Origin: Bacteroidales bacterium
Lineage (GTDB): Bacteria; Bacteroidota; Bacteroidia; Bacteroidales; Bacteroidaceae
Direction of reading: 5' to 3'
NCBI GenBank assembly: GCA_015060965.1
Contig: SUXN01000030.1
Coordinates: 1 to 35,806, forward strand
Length of the DNA: 35,806 nucleotides
The translations under genes and the position numbers were made by a program. Positions 24,721-33,399 of the stretch are shown here, one piece after another. The notes under the pieces are model-generated. The model searched no databases and was not told where the DNA came from. It worked only from the letters and a program-made list of their open reading frames with translations. Position 1 is the stretch's first letter, and every line of letters starts with the position of its first letter.

Positions 24721-25581
24721 TTATATAAAATACAAATCGTTGTTGCGCATGCGCAGGAACCTGTTAACCGACAGGAATGCGCAGAGGCTACAGATGGTTA
24801 TTCCAAAGAGTATCACCACCGCTCCCACTATGGCAAGGCCCTCTGTGGGCAGGTATGCCGCAATGATGGGCTCCTGCTTTGAGAGTATGTAAAGGCCTGC
24901 TGCCAACAGCACGTCGGCCATAACTCCCGAGAGCAACCCTATCCACATGTTGCTTATAATGAAAGGACGGCGTATGAAGCCCCAGGTGGCTCCCGTCAGT
25001 TTCATGGTGTGCATGAGGAACCTCTTTGAGTATATCGACAACCTTACAAGGTTGCTTATGAGCGACCAGGAGATGAGTGTGAGCATCACAAGGAACAGCA
25101 GCAGGGTAAGTCCTATCTTCTGTATGCCTTCGTTCACGGAATCCATCAGCTCCTTCTGGTATATTATCTCCTTGACATCCTTGTTGCGAAGGAGGCTTTT
25201 CTCTATCACAGCAAGCGAGTCCTGGTTGGCATACTCGGGCTTCAGCGTCAACTCAATCTCGGCCTCGTAAGGGTTGTAGCCCAACTGCTCGACAGGGTCG
25301 CTCTTCAGCTCAATCTTCTGCTCCTCGAGCGCCTGCTCCTTTGATATGTACTTCACGCCCTGTGTATATTGGCTCTTGCCAAGGCTCTCCCTGAGCTTGA
25401 GGATATTGGCCTCGGGGGCATCGCTGTTCATTATCACCGACACGCCAAGGTTGTCCTGCACGCTCTTTGAGACCTCCTGTGCTGCGACAAAAAGAATGCC
25501 CATCGCGCCAAGCAGAAGCAACACCAATGTGGTGCTGATATATACGCTTATTGTCTGTACTTTGAATACCGGTTTGCTCAT
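24721..25581 (-). CDS. ftsX: Cell division protein FtsX
   Basis: FtsX is the membrane subunit of the FtsEX complex that regulates peptidoglycan hydrolases at the septum. The chosen start at 25581 gives MSKPVFKVQTISVYISTTLV with the first membrane segment near residues 13-33; the longer frame to 25815 is an overlap artefact of the upstream gene. The extracellular loop (about 35-165) contains the VSVIMNSDAPEANI and GVKYISKEQALEEQK blocks of the family; three more membrane segments follow (about 170-190, 215-240, 255-278) and the end is FLRMRNNDLYFI. No ftsE is in view, as usual for Bacteroidales. The ATG overlaps the upstream stop by 4 bases. Confidence 0.93.
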   Translation of the reverse strand: MSKPVFKVQTISVYISTTLVLLLLGAMGILFVAAQEVSKSVQDNLGVSVIMNSDAPEANILKLRESLGKSQYTQGVKYISKEQALEEQKIELKSDPVEQLGYNPYEAEIELTLKPEYANQDSLAVIEKSLLRNKDVKEIIYQKELMDSVNEGIQKIGLTLLLFLVMLTLISWSLISNLVRLSIYSKRFLMHTMKLTGATWGFIRRPFIISNMWIGLLSGVMADVLLAAGLYILSKQEPIIAAYLPTEGLAIVGAVVILFGITICSLCAFLSVNRFLRMRNNDLYFI

Positions 25582-26477
25582 CTTCTCTTCCTGAAAACAT
25601 AAATTATGGAGCTGCTCGCATCGCGGCGTGTCCATTGTGCGAACCAACCCTTGAGGGCGGTCCTGAATCCTCTCATGCCAGGAACGCCTGAACCTTTGTA
25701 GCGCTCGCTGAGCATTGATATGTAAAAGCCGTCGAACGGCATCGTGTATTCCCTTTCGAGAATGAAGTTGTGCTTCTCGCCCCAACGCATTATTGTGCCC
25801 GGGGTGAAGTGCCACAGGTGGCGCGGTACATCGTATGCGGCCCAGTTCTCCTTGTAGTGCCTTGCATCGTACGACTTGCAGTTGGGTACTGCAATGACTG
25901 CTATTCCTGTGTCATCCAATATACGGTAGAGTTCATCCCAAAAGGTATCCAGCTCCTGTATATGCTCCATGACGTGCCACAGTGTTACCACATCAAGCTC
26001 CTTGTCCTCAATCTGTTTCAGATGCTCTTCGGGGAACATCCGGAACCCGAACTCCTTTTGTGCAAGCTCCCTTGCATGGGGGCTCTTCTCTATTGCGGTG
26101 ACGTCCCAACCGGCCTTTTCCATTGCTCTGGCGAAATAGCCTGTTCCTGCACCATAGTCGAGGATGCTGCCGTTCTTCAGCAGTGTCAGCCTCTCTATGA
26201 GGTTTACCTTCTTGCGCAGCATGATGGCACGCACGCAATGGTATACTTTATTCAGAAGTCCCTTTCTTGTGTTGCTGTGCGAGATGTATGTCTGCGACTC
26301 GTAATAGCGTCCTATCTCCTTTTCGTCGGGAATGCCTTGGGTGAATACAAAACCGCAATCCCGGCACTCGTGCACCTCGAACTCCTCGTTTGTGGCAAAG
26401 TGGTCCTTGCAGGTGAAGCGCTTTGCTATTCTGCTTCCTTTGCACAGTGGACATGATGAGTGGGTTATTGTATTCAT
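25578..26477 (-). CDS. Class I SAM-dependent methyltransferase with N-terminal zinc-ribbon-like motif
   Basis: The 299-aa product starts at the ATG at 26477 (MNTITHSSCPLCKGSRIAKR); the longer frame has no support. The N-terminus has two Cys pairs, CPLC (about 9-12) and CRDC (about 38-41), forming a probable zinc ribbon. A Methyltransf_11/23-type domain follows with SAM motif LDYGAGTGYFARAM, the acidic VTAIEKSP and DVVTLWHVMEHIQELDTF. Such proteins often modify sugars or envelope components, but no substrate can be read from the sequence. It is the first gene of the operon through folK and overlaps ftsX by 4 bases. A TATTTTTG -7 box lies 60 bases upstream. Confidence 0.85.
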   Translation of the reverse strand: MNTITHSSCPLCKGSRIAKRFTCKDHFATNEEFEVHECRDCGFVFTQGIPDEKEIGRYYESQTYISHSNTRKGLLNKVYHCVRAIMLRKKVNLIERLTLLKNGSILDYGAGTGYFARAMEKAGWDVTAIEKSPHARELAQKEFGFRMFPEEHLKQIEDKELDVVTLWHVMEHIQELDTFWDELYRILDDTGIAVIAVPNCKSYDARHYKENWAAYDVPRHLWHFTPGTIMRWGEKHNFILEREYTMPFDGFYISMLSERYKGSGVPGMRGFRTALKGWFAQWTRRDASSSIIYVFRKRR

Positions 26478-26536
26478 TATACAGGTTGCTTTGTAACAGT
26501 TGTTCGCTTTAGGGCGTAACACGCCAAAAGATGATA

Positions 26537-26544
26537 CAAAAATA
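26537..26544 (-). promoter_or_regulatory. -7 promoter box for the methyltransferase-ftsX-folK operon
   Basis: TATTTTTG on the minus strand matches TAnnTTTG; no convincing -33 TTTG at the right distance. A small palindrome GGCGTaacACGCC lies in the transcribed leader at 26513-26525. Confidence 0.45.
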
Positions 26545-26640
26545 TACCATTTGGAGCGAAATTGTTCTCTTTTTTTGAAGAATTACAACGAAAACTTGCA
26601 AAAATCACCTTTTTTAACATTTGGGTAGCGGATATTTTAT

Positions 26641-26648
26641 TAATTTTG
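26641..26648 (+). promoter_or_regulatory. -7 promoter box of the PspC gene pair
   Basis: TAATTTTG, 35 bases before the first PspC start. An upstream TTTG is present but at 17 bp spacing, shorter than the usual 19-21. Confidence 0.5.
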
Positions 26649-26683
26649 CGCCCAATATTTGTTGAACTAAAATTTTTAAAGAC

Positions 26684-26869
26684 ATGGCAAAATTGGCTCT
26701 TTCTAACAACAAGGTGCTTTTGGGCGTATGCGGTGGCATTGCCGAGTACCTCAACATTGATGCAAAGATCGTTCGTATCGCATGGGTTGTTGCTGCAATC
26801 TTCGCAGGTATCGGTCTCGTTGCATATCTTCTGGTATGGCTCGTCCTTTTCTTGATGAACAAGAAGTAA
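26684..26869 (+). CDS. Stand-alone PspC domain protein (first of a tandem pair)
   Basis: A 61-aa protein made only of a PspC domain: GVCGGIAEYLNIDAKIVRIA followed by a long hydrophobic segment (VVAAIFAGIGLVAYLLVWLVLFLM). PspC domains sit in the inner membrane; in Enterobacteria PspC belongs to the phage-shock envelope stress system, but no pspA/B/F genes are here, so the role is uncertain. It is followed after 12 bases by a diverged second copy. Confidence 0.88.
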   Translation: MAKLALSNNKVLLGVCGGIAEYLNIDAKIVRIAWVVAAIFAGIGLVAYLLVWLVLFLMNKK

Positions 26870-26881
26870 TACCGGTAGAAG

Positions 26882-27112
26882 ATGGGAAAACTTGTCCGTT
26901 CAGCTAATGGCAAGATTGGCGGTGTATGTGCCGGTATTGCCGAATATTTCGATTGGGATGTGCGCACTTTGCGCCTGGTATGGTTCGTCGCGGCGATTGT
27001 TGCTGTAGGAAGCCCTGTGCTTTTCTATCTTATCCTTTGGCTGGTTATGCCCGAGGGTGACAAGAAGGATTATGCTGACCGAATGTATGAGCGTTTGGGC
27101 AAGAAACAGTAA
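26882..27112 (+). CDS. Stand-alone PspC domain protein (second of a tandem pair)
   Basis: A 76-aa PspC protein: GKIGGVCAGIAEYFDWDVRT, then a hydrophobic segment with a WLVMPEG ending and a charged tail (DKKDYADRMYERLGKKQ). It is a diverged paralogue of the previous gene: the GVCxGIAEY and R-x-W-V-A-A-I positions are kept. The tail is absent in the first copy. Co-transcribed; ends at a strong bidirectional terminator shared with convergent miaB. Confidence 0.88.
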   Translation: MGKLVRSANGKIGGVCAGIAEYFDWDVRTLRLVWFVAAIVAVGSPVLFYLILWLVMPEGDKKDYADRMYERLGKKQ

Positions 27113-27132
27113 AAAACTCCCGATGAAAACAT

Positions 27133-27162
27133 AAAAAATGGTGGCAATTGCCACCATTTTTT
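27133..27162. terminator. Bidirectional terminator between pspC-like genes and miaB
   Basis: A perfect 30-bp palindrome of two 15-base arms, with A-run on one side and T-run on the other, so it works on both strands. It lies between convergent genes. Confidence 0.9.
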
Positions 27163-27170
27163 ATTGTATG

Positions 27171-28496
27171 TCAGTCAACTATCTCGCCAAGCAGTGTCGC
27201 GGCTGTTGAACCGTGGACCTTTACCCTGACGAAGTCGCCTATCTTATAGCCCTTGCGGTCGAATACCGCTGTGCGGTTCTGCTCTGTGCGTCCGAAGAAC
27301 TGCTCTCTTGAGCGCTTTGATACACCCTCAATCAACACCTCATATGTGTGGCCTATGCAGTTCCTGTTGTTGTTGGCCGAGCACTCCTGCTGCAAGGCGA
27401 TAATCTCGTTCAGGCGGCGCACCTTCTCGCTGTCCTCGATGTCGTCTTTCATGTGGCGGCTCGCGAAGGTGCCGGGGCGCTCAGAGTATTTGAACATGAA
27501 TGCGGCATCATACGAACAGTAGCGCATGAGTGAAAGCGTCTCCTGGTGGTCTTCCTCGGTCTCTCCGCAGAATCCTGCGATGATGTCGGTCGAGATACCG
27601 CAGTCGGGCACGATGCGGCGGATGGCCTCGATGCGGTCGAGATACCACTCGCGTGTGTATTTGCGGTTCATAGCTTTGAGCATGGTGCTGCTGCCGCTCT
27701 GTACGGGCAGGTGTATGCTCTTGCACACATTCGGCTCTTCGGCAATCACGTGCAGTGTCTCGTCGCTCATGTCCTTGGGATGTGAGGTGGTGAAGCGTAT
27801 GCGTGTCTGCGGTGCGTGGCGTGCCACAATACGTAGCAGCTCGGGGAATGTGATTGTGGTGCCGTCCTCGCCCTCGAAACGGTATGAGTTCACGTTCTGG
27901 CCCAACAGGATAATCTCCTTGAACCCCTTTGATACAAGGTCGTCAACCTCGTTGAGAATACTCTGTACGTCGCGGCTTCTCTCGCGGCCTCTTGTGTAGG
28001 GCACCACGCAGTAGTGGCAGAAGTTGTTGCATCCGCGCATAATCGATATGTAGCCCGATACATTGCCGCTGCATATACGCATGGGGATGACATCGCGGTA
28101 GGTCTCGGTGGTCGACAATTCAATGTTCATCGCCGGGTGCCCCATCTCGGCCTCGGCAATCAGCTCCGGCAACGACAGGTAGGTGTCGGGGCCGGCAACG
28201 ATGTTCACCCTGTACTCCTTGATGAGCTGCTCCTTCACGCGCTCGGCCATACAGCCTACCACGCCTATGAGGGTGTTCTTGCCACGGCGCATGGCGTTGA
28301 GCTGGTCGAGCCTGCCGTATATCTTCTGCTCGGCATTGTCGCGTATCGAGCAGGTGTTCAGCAGTATGAGGTCGGCCTCCTTTATCTCCTCGCAGACCCC
28401 GTATCCTGCAACCTTCAGAATGGAGCCGATGACCTCGCTGTCGGCAACGTTCATCTGGCAACCGTATGTCTCAATAAATAGTTTCTTGTTCTCCAC
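27171..28496 (-). CDS. miaB: tRNA-2-methylthio-N6-dimethylallyladenosine(37) synthase
   Basis: MiaB is a radical-SAM enzyme adding a methylthio group to i6A37 of tRNA. The N-terminal UPF0004 domain gives three iron-sulfur cysteines (in FIETYGCQMN, LLNTCSIRD and GVVGCMAER), and the radical-SAM triad is in RGCNNFCHYCVVPYTRGRER; a TRAM domain ends the protein. The start is uncertain: the ATG at 28583 would add 29 residues (MRDAHSGG...) with no family match and lies upstream of a TATCTTAG box (28523-28530) resembling a -7 element, so I prefer the GTG at 28496 (VENKKLFIETYGC). Either way the length (441 or 470 aa) fits. Confidence 0.93.
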   Translation of the reverse strand: MENKKLFIETYGCQMNVADSEVIGSILKVAGYGVCEEIKEADLILLNTCSIRDNAEQKIYGRLDQLNAMRRGKNTLIGVVGCMAERVKEQLIKEYRVNIVAGPDTYLSLPELIAEAEMGHPAMNIELSTTETYRDVIPMRICSGNVSGYISIMRGCNNFCHYCVVPYTRGRERSRDVQSILNEVDDLVSKGFKEIILLGQNVNSYRFEGEDGTTITFPELLRIVARHAPQTRIRFTTSHPKDMSDETLHVIAEEPNVCKSIHLPVQSGSSTMLKAMNRKYTREWYLDRIEAIRRIVPDCGISTDIIAGFCGETEEDHQETLSLMRYCSYDAAFMFKYSERPGTFASRHMKDDIEDSEKVRRLNEIIALQQECSANNNRNCIGHTYEVLIEGVSKRSREQFFGRTEQNRTAVFDRKGYKIGDFVRVKVHGSTAATLLGEIVD

Positions 28497-28613
28497 TGTA
28501 ATATCGTTTGTAAAATTTTCGGCTAAGATAACAACAAAAAACGAAAATATGTGCCAAAAGCCGCCACTATGTGCGTCGCGCATTAATTATTTATATTTTA
28601 TTTAATAATATAA

Positions 28614-28645
28614 CTTGACTTTTTTTTATTTTTCCTTTACCTTTG
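28614..28645 (+). promoter_or_regulatory. Promoter of the glycosyltransferase-folE operon
   Basis: CTTG (28614-28617), 20-bp spacer, TACCTTTG (28638-28645): one mismatch to the consensus. The start codon follows 40 bases later. Confidence 0.75.
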
Positions 28646-28685
28646 TGACTTGTAGTTTTGCCCGTGGGCAGCAAAAGAAAACAAA

Positions 28686-29429
28686 ATGAGCGATACAATA
28701 ATTATAATTCCTACTTATAACGAGAAGGAAAACATTGAGCGTATGATACGTACGCTCCTTTCTCTTGAGCATCCGTTCGATGTTCTTGTTGTTGACGACG
28801 GCTCGCCCGACGGTACCGCAGACCTTGTAAAAGGGATGATGGCGGTTTACCCCGATAGGGTGTTCATTATCGAGCGCGAGGGCAAACTGGGCCTTGGAAC
28901 GGCATATATAACCGGTTTCAAGTGGGCTCTTGAGCATAATTATGAATATATCTTTGAGATGGATGCCGACTTCTCGCACAACCCCGATGATGTGCCCAAG
29001 CTCTATGCAGCCTGTGCCGACTGGGGTTACGATGTCTCTATCGGCAGCCGCTACGTGACAGGCGTCAATGTGGTGAACTGGCCGATGGGGCGCGTTCTGA
29101 TGTCTTACTTCGCGTCGAAATATGTGCGTTTGGTAACCCGTATTCCGGTTCACGATACAACAGCGGGTTTCAACTGCTACCGCCGCAGGGTGCTCGAGAC
29201 AATGGAACTCGACAAGATACGTTTCAAGGGTTATGCGTTCCAGATAGAGATGAAGTTCACTGCGCATAAGTGCGGGTTCAGCATCAAGGAGGTTCCGGTG
29301 ATTTTCGTGAACCGCGTGTTGGGAACATCAAAGATGAGCGGAGGTATATTCAGCGAGGCGCTTTTCGGTGTCATAAGACTGAAGATAGGCAGCTGGTTCC
29401 GCAAGTATCCAAAGTATAAAGGAGAATAA
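28686..29429 (+). CDS. Polyprenol monophosphomannose synthase-type GT2 glycosyltransferase
   Basis: A GT2 enzyme of the dolichyl/polyprenyl-phosphate mannose synthase type, which moves a sugar from a nucleotide donor to a polyprenyl phosphate at the inner face of the membrane. Motifs: IIIIPTYNEKENIERM at the N-terminus, VVDDGSPDGTADLV, the catalytic metal-binding EMDADFSHNPDDVP, and the GSRYVTG and GTSKMSGG blocks. There are no C-terminal membrane helices, so it is the soluble DPM1-like form (247 aa). Sugar and acceptor are assigned by family only. It is the first gene of a plus-strand operon. Confidence 0.9.
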   Translation: MSDTIIIIPTYNEKENIERMIRTLLSLEHPFDVLVVDDGSPDGTADLVKGMMAVYPDRVFIIEREGKLGLGTAYITGFKWALEHNYEYIFEMDADFSHNPDDVPKLYAACADWGYDVSIGSRYVTGVNVVNWPMGRVLMSYFASKYVRLVTRIPVHDTTAGFNCYRRRVLETMELDKIRFKGYAFQIEMKFTAHKCGFSIKEVPVIFVNRVLGTSKMSGGIFSEALFGVIRLKIGSWFRKYPKYKGE

Positions 29430-29441
29430 TCAGGATAATCA

Positions 29442-29984
29442 ATGGCAAACAATACAAATGAACAATTCGAGAAGGTGCTGGCTGTGTGCCGCGACCTTTT
29501 CAGCAAGAAACTTTACGACTACGGGGCGTCGTGGCGCATAATGCGTCCGCAGTCGCTTACCGACCAGATATTCATAAAGGCAAAGCGCATACGCACCCTT
29601 GAGACCGGTGCCGAGAATCTTGTGGGCGAGGGTATAAACTCCGAGCTTATAGGAATAGTGAACTATGGTATCATTGCTCTTGTGCAGCTTGAGCTGGGCT
29701 ATTCCGACAACTGCGACATAACCCCTGATGAGGCTATGGTGCTCTATGACAAGAAGGCCAACGAGGCGCTTGAACTGATGAAAAAGAAGAACCACGACTA
29801 CAACGAGGCGTGGCGCGGAATGCGTACGACATCATACACCGACCTCATCCTCACAAAGATATGGCGTACAAAGCAGATCGAGGAACTTGAGGGCGAGACA
29901 AAGGTGTCGGAGGGTGTTGATGCCAACTACATGGATATGATAAACTACGCGGTCTTTGGACTGATAAAGAATGGTGTTGCGTAA
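29442..29984 (+). CDS. DUF1599 (Nmad1) protein with an internally duplicated domain
   Basis: The 180-aa protein consists of two repeated units of about 70 residues. Unit 1 has FSKKLYDYGASWRIMRPQSL then FIKAKRIRTLE and IGIVNYGIIALVQL; unit 2 has MKKKNHDYNEAWRGMRTTSY then LTKIWRTKQIEELE and DMINYAVFGLIKN. This is the DUF1599 (nucleotide modification associated domain 1) pattern with its D-Y-x-x-x-W core. Function is not established. It lies 12 bases after the glycosyltransferase gene and overlaps the next gene by 14 bases, so it is co-translated. In Bacteroidales this gene is a regular neighbour of the DoxX/tpiA group. Confidence 0.85.
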   Translation: MANNTNEQFEKVLAVCRDLFSKKLYDYGASWRIMRPQSLTDQIFIKAKRIRTLETGAENLVGEGINSELIGIVNYGIIALVQLELGYSDNCDITPDEAMVLYDKKANEALELMKKKNHDYNEAWRGMRTTSYTDLILTKIWRTKQIEELEGETKVSEGVDANYMDMINYAVFGLIKNGVA

Positions 29985-31278
29985 GAGAAGAGGATATACT
30001 GTTGCAACCAACGTGTGCCGTTGGGTACTTGCGCTGGTGCTGATTGTGTCGGGCTTTGTAAAGGCCGTTGACCCTGTCGGTTCCATGTACAAGCTGCAGG
30101 AGTATGTCGATGCATTCTCCTTGGGTGTCTTTTCCGACGAGTTCCTGATGCTTGCCGCCATGTTGCAGGCGGCGCTGGAATTCTTGTTGGGTATAAGCCT
30201 GCTGATGGGTATATACCGTCGGTTCGTGACCTGGTTCACCCCATTGGTGATGCTCTTCTTTACAGTGCTCACATTCGTGATATACCGTGGTGATGCAGTT
30301 GCCGATTGCGGGTGCTTTGGTGATGCCGTAACGCTGAGCAACGGCGAGACATTCGCAAAGAACGTCCTCCTGCTGTTGCTTTCGCTGGTTGTATTCCTTG
30401 GGCGCAGACGTCTGGTATACTACATAAGCTCCAAGTCGCGTTGGATGGTGACCCTCTTTGCGATATTCTATATTGCATTTGCCGGGATTGTAAGCCTGTC
30501 GCACCTTCCGGTTGTCGATTTCAGTCCTTATGCGGTGGGCGAGGACTTGCGTGCGCTGACCGAAGGAACACCGGGCGAGTACAGTGTGGTGGATGTGTAC
30601 GGGCGTGACAGTGTGTTGCTTGAGGTTGCCGATGGTGAGTTGCCCGACAGTTCCTGGACTTATATCGAGAGCCGTCCTGTGCTTGTGAAGGAGGCGGTTC
30701 CGCCGGTGATAGGCGATTTTGCCATTCTGGATTGGGAGGCCGACCTGGATGTCGTGCCCGAACTGCTTGCCGACAGCGGCTATGTCTGTGTGGTGGTGAT
30801 TGAGGATGTCGGGCGTGCTTCGGTGAGCAGCGTAGACAAGATAAACGAGTTGTATGACTACTGTCTCGATACTGATGTGCCGCTCATTGCTGCAACTGCG
30901 TCGGAAGATGATGCCATTGAATTGTGGCGCAAGAGAACCGGGGCGGAGTACCCTGTCCTTTGGACCGAGGAGGCTGTTGCCCGTAAGATGATACGCGCCA
31001 ACCCGGGACTGGTGCTCATTAAAGATGGCGTAATCGCAGGGAAATGGAATGTTGCCGACCTGCCTGCAGTGGAGGTATATTCAGTTTCGGCAACAAGAAT
31101 GCCCGATGGCGTTGATGCGTTATTGGGGTATGTGCAAGGGTGGCGCTTCTGGATTTTACTGCTGGTACTTCCGCTCCTTTTTATAGTGGTTGTGGATGCG
31201 CTGGCCTGCCGCAATGACGGCAAGGAGGGTGATGGCGCGATGCAACCCGAGAATGATACAGAAACAGAGAATATTTGA
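29971..31278 (+). CDS. DoxX/MauE-like membrane protein with extracytoplasmic thioredoxin-like domain
   Basis: The N-terminal half has four membrane segments (about residues 14-32, 58-80, 86-105, 128-144) of the DoxX/MauE type with the cysteine motif ADCGCFGD between segments 3 and 4, then a fifth segment near 156-175. The region from about 180 to 400 is soluble and looks like a thioredoxin-like fold without a CxxC, and a final membrane anchor lies near residues 392-412 before an acidic tail. This protein is conserved in Bacteroidales beside tpiA. MauE-like proteins take part in disulfide or quinone redox chemistry, so an envelope redox role is a fair inference. Confidence 0.8.
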   Translation: MVLRKRRGYTVATNVCRWVLALVLIVSGFVKAVDPVGSMYKLQEYVDAFSLGVFSDEFLMLAAMLQAALEFLLGISLLMGIYRRFVTWFTPLVMLFFTVLTFVIYRGDAVADCGCFGDAVTLSNGETFAKNVLLLLLSLVVFLGRRRLVYYISSKSRWMVTLFAIFYIAFAGIVSLSHLPVVDFSPYAVGEDLRALTEGTPGEYSVVDVYGRDSVLLEVADGELPDSSWTYIESRPVLVKEAVPPVIGDFAILDWEADLDVVPELLADSGYVCVVVIEDVGRASVSSVDKINELYDYCLDTDVPLIAATASEDDAIELWRKRTGAEYPVLWTEEAVARKMIRANPGLVLIKDGVIAGKWNVADLPAVEVYSVSATRMPDGVDALLGYVQGWRFWILLLVLPLLFIVVVDALACRNDGKEGDGAMQPENDTETENI

Positions 31279-31314
31279 CAAAACATATTTTATAACCATT
31301 AAATCTATTTAAAA

Positions 31315-32073
31315 ATGAGAAAGAACATTGTAGCCGGTAACTGGAAGATGAACATGAATCTCCAGGAGGGTATTGCACTTGCAAAGGAGCTTAACGAGGC
31401 TTTGACAGCTGACAAACCAAACTGTGATGTAGTAATCTGCACACCATTCATCCACCTCGCATCAGTGACTCCTATCGTTGATGAGGCTATCATCGGTGTC
31501 GGTGCCGAGAACTGTGCCGATAAGGTGTCAGGTGCTTACACAGGTGAGGTTTCTGCAGCTATGGTTGCTTCAACAGGTGCCAAGTATGTAATCCTCGGAC
31601 ACTCTGAGCGTCGCGCATATTATGGTGAGACTCCAGAGATCCTCAAGGAGAAGGTTCAGCTTGCTCTTGCTAACGGCTTGACTCCTATCTTCTGTATCGG
31701 TGAGGTACTCGAGGAGCGTAACCAGGGTATCCAGAACCAGGTTGTTTACGAGCAGCTCGCAGGTTCACTCTATGACCTCTCTGCTGAGGACTTCTCAAAG
31801 ATTATCCTCGCTTACGAGCCTGTATGGGCTATCGGTACAGGTCTTACAGCTACTCCTGAGCAGGCTGAGGAGATCCACGCTTACATCCGCTCAACTATTG
31901 CCGAGAAGTATGGCAACGAGGTAGCTGAGAACACATCTATCCTCTACGGCGGTAGCTGCAAGCCAAGCAATGCAAAGGAGCTCTTCGCTAATCCTAACGT
32001 TGACGGTGGTCTCATCGGTGGTGCAGCTCTCAAGGTTGCTGACTTCAAGGGTATCATCGACGCGTTCAAGTAA
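31315..32073 (+). CDS. tpiA: Triosephosphate isomerase
   Basis: TpiA interconverts dihydroxyacetone phosphate and glyceraldehyde 3-phosphate in glycolysis. The sequence shows the N-terminal AGNWKMN (active-site Asn and Lys), the catalytic His in GHSERR, the catalytic Glu in [11 protein letters not shown] (YEPVWAIG signature), and the phosphate-binding [13 protein letters not shown] and GGLIGGAAL. Length 252 aa is typical. Codon use is visibly more restricted than in its neighbours (repeated GCT, CTC, ATC), as expected for a highly expressed gene. It follows the DoxX-like gene by 36 bases. Confidence 0.98.
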   Translation: MRKNIVAGNWKMNMNLQEGIALAKELNEALTADKPNCDVVICTPFIHLASVTPIVDEAIIGVGAENCADKVSGAYTGEVSAAMVASTGAKYVILGHSERRAYYGETPEILKEKVQLALANGLTPIFCIGEVLEERNQGIQNQVVYEQLAGSLYDLSAEDFSKIILAYEPVWAIGTGLTATPEQAEEIHAYIRSTIAEKYGNEVAENTSILYGGSCKPSNAKELFANPNVDGGLIGGAALKVADFKGIIDAFK

Positions 32074-32076
32074 TCT

Positions 32077-32520
32077 ATGAAGAGGATATTCCTTATAATC
32101 TCGATATTGTTCTGCGCCCACATTGCTGTGGCGCAGAGCAATATTGTAAAAGAGATAGAGTCATCAGGTCTCTTCGGTCCCAAGGTAAAGATCAACCAGC
32201 CGGCAAAACTTACGGAGCTCATGGGCTCTATGGTGACGGTTGACGGAAAACAGCCGCAGGTCGAGGGTTACCGTGTAATGGTCTATTCGGGAAACAACTC
32301 GCGTCAGGCAAGAGACGAGGCCAACCGCATGGCACAGTTCATGCGTGACAACTTCCCCGGAGCCGAGGTATATGTGCTCTTTGAGTCACCCATCAGAACA
32401 TGTCTCTATGGTGACTATCGTACACGTGAGGAGGCCGAGGCTGTCATGTACAAGCTGAAGGGCACAAAGAAATTCAAGGAGATTTCTGTAAAGAAATGCC
32501 TGATTAACCTGCCTTATTAA
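32077..32520 (+). CDS. Secreted SPOR domain protein
   Basis: The 147-aa protein has a signal peptide ([20 protein letters not shown]) and a C-terminal SPOR domain (about residues 63-143: [20 protein letters not shown], then [20 protein letters not shown]). SPOR domains bind denuded peptidoglycan at division sites, so the protein acts in the periplasm. It starts 3 bases after tpiA and precedes folE by 13 bases, in the conserved Bacteroidales order. A cell-wall role is inferred from the domain. Confidence 0.88.
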   Translation: MKRIFLIISILFCAHIAVAQSNIVKEIESSGLFGPKVKINQPAKLTELMGSMVTVDGKQPQVEGYRVMVYSGNNSRQARDEANRMAQFMRDNFPGAEVYVLFESPIRTCLYGDYRTREEAEAVMYKLKGTKKFKEISVKKCLINLPY

Positions 32521-32533
32521 AATAATTGTTCTA

Positions 32534-33112
32534 ATGGATACAGAGGAGAGAGAAAAGAGAATGGAAGGCCTCAGGGAGTGTTGCGGCAAGATGCTGCAGC
32601 TCATTGGTGAGGATGTGGAGCGTGAAGGTCTTGTGAAGACTCCCGACCGTGTGGCGCGTGCAATCCTTGATACTACATCGGGCTATAATGAAGACCCCGA
32701 GGCAATACTGCGTGGAGCGATGTTCAAGGAAGATTACAGCCAGATGGTCATTGTCAAGGACATTGACTTCTATTCACTCTGCGAACATCACATATTGCCC
32801 TTCTTCGGCAAGGTGCATGTGGCGTATATACCCAACGGATATATAACCGGCCTGAGCAAAATTGCGCGTGTGGTGGAGGTGTTCTCGCGTCGCCTGCAGG
32901 TGCAGGAGAGGCTGACCTTGCAGATAAAGGAGTGTATCCAGAAGACCCTCAATCCGCTTGGCGTGATGGTGGTGGTGGAGGCCCAGCACCTCTGTATGCA
33001 GATGCGTGGAGTGAAAAAGCAGAACTCTGTCACTACGACATCCGACTTCTGCGGTGCCTTCAATCAGGCAAAGACCCGCGAGGAATTCATGAATCTGCTG
33101 CGGAACAGATAA
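32534..33112 (+). CDS. folE: GTP cyclohydrolase I
   Basis: FolE opens GTP to 7,8-dihydroneopterin triphosphate, the first step of tetrahydrofolate synthesis. Zinc ligands are visible in [12 protein letters not shown] (Cys and His) and CMQMRGV (Cys); the [28 protein letters not shown] and [12 protein letters not shown] blocks are diagnostic. Length is 192 aa, typical. It is the last gene of the operon and ends near a REP-like element and a strong terminator. Confidence 0.97.
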   Translation: MDTEEREKRMEGLRECCGKMLQLIGEDVEREGLVKTPDRVARAILDTTSGYNEDPEAILRGAMFKEDYSQMVIVKDIDFYSLCEHHILPFFGKVHVAYIPNGYITGLSKIARVVEVFSRRLQVQERLTLQIKECIQKTLNPLGVMVVVEAQHLCMQMRGVKKQNSVTTTSDFCGAFNQAKTREEFMNLLRNR

Positions 33113-33124
33113 GTATCATAGCCT

Positions 33125-33210
33125 TGTCATCCCGACAGAGCGGAGCGACGAGGGATCTCTAAATGTAATGCAGGAAGAGATTAATCTTCATTGCAATCGT
33201 TGAAATGACA
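33125..33210. repeat. REP-like intergenic element
   Basis: An 86-base stretch bounded by TGTCAT and ATGACA, containing the segment CCCGACAGAGCGGAGCGACG. The terminal TGTCAT/ATGACA pairing and GC-rich core resemble dispersed palindromic repeats seen in Bacteroidales intergenic regions. Only one copy is in the window, so the repeat status rests on general recognition. Confidence 0.45.
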
Positions 33211-33229
33211 TCACCGCGCAAAAATAAGG

Positions 33230-33262
33230 CAGGTTGCACCGTTCGGTGCAACCTGTTTTCTT
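33230..33262 (+). terminator. Terminator of the folE operon
   Basis: A perfect 12-bp stem (33230-33241 with 33244-33255), tiny loop, followed by TTTTCTTTCT. Confidence 0.85.
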
Positions 33263-33318
33263 TCTATACCTTATTAATATGCGCGTGCGACCTATCGCTG
33301 CCTTATAAAAATTACATT

Positions 33319-33397
33319 GACAAGGTTTGTTTTTTTGCAACCCGCACGGCGTGAATTGCATCCACGCAGCGTGCGGCCTTTTGCTGCAAACCTTGTC
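33319..33397. repeat. Large imperfect inverted repeat between folE and dnaG
   Basis: Outer arms GACAAGGTTTG (33319-33329) and CAAACCTTGTC (33387-33397) pair perfectly; inner arms CCGCACG...CGTG and CACG...CGTGCGG form a second GC-rich helix. The 79-base structure lies between convergent genes, immediately next to the palindrome at the dnaG stop codon. Confidence 0.75.
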
Positions 33398-33399
33398 GA

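Noticed and set aside
25578..25815. N-terminal extension of ftsX by 78 residues
   Set aside because: The extension lies in another frame of the methyltransferase gene and has no family match; the ATG at 25581 gives a normal FtsX N-terminus.
26684..27112. Phage-shock (psp) operon
   Set aside because: Only two PspC-domain genes are present; there is no pspA, pspB or pspF.
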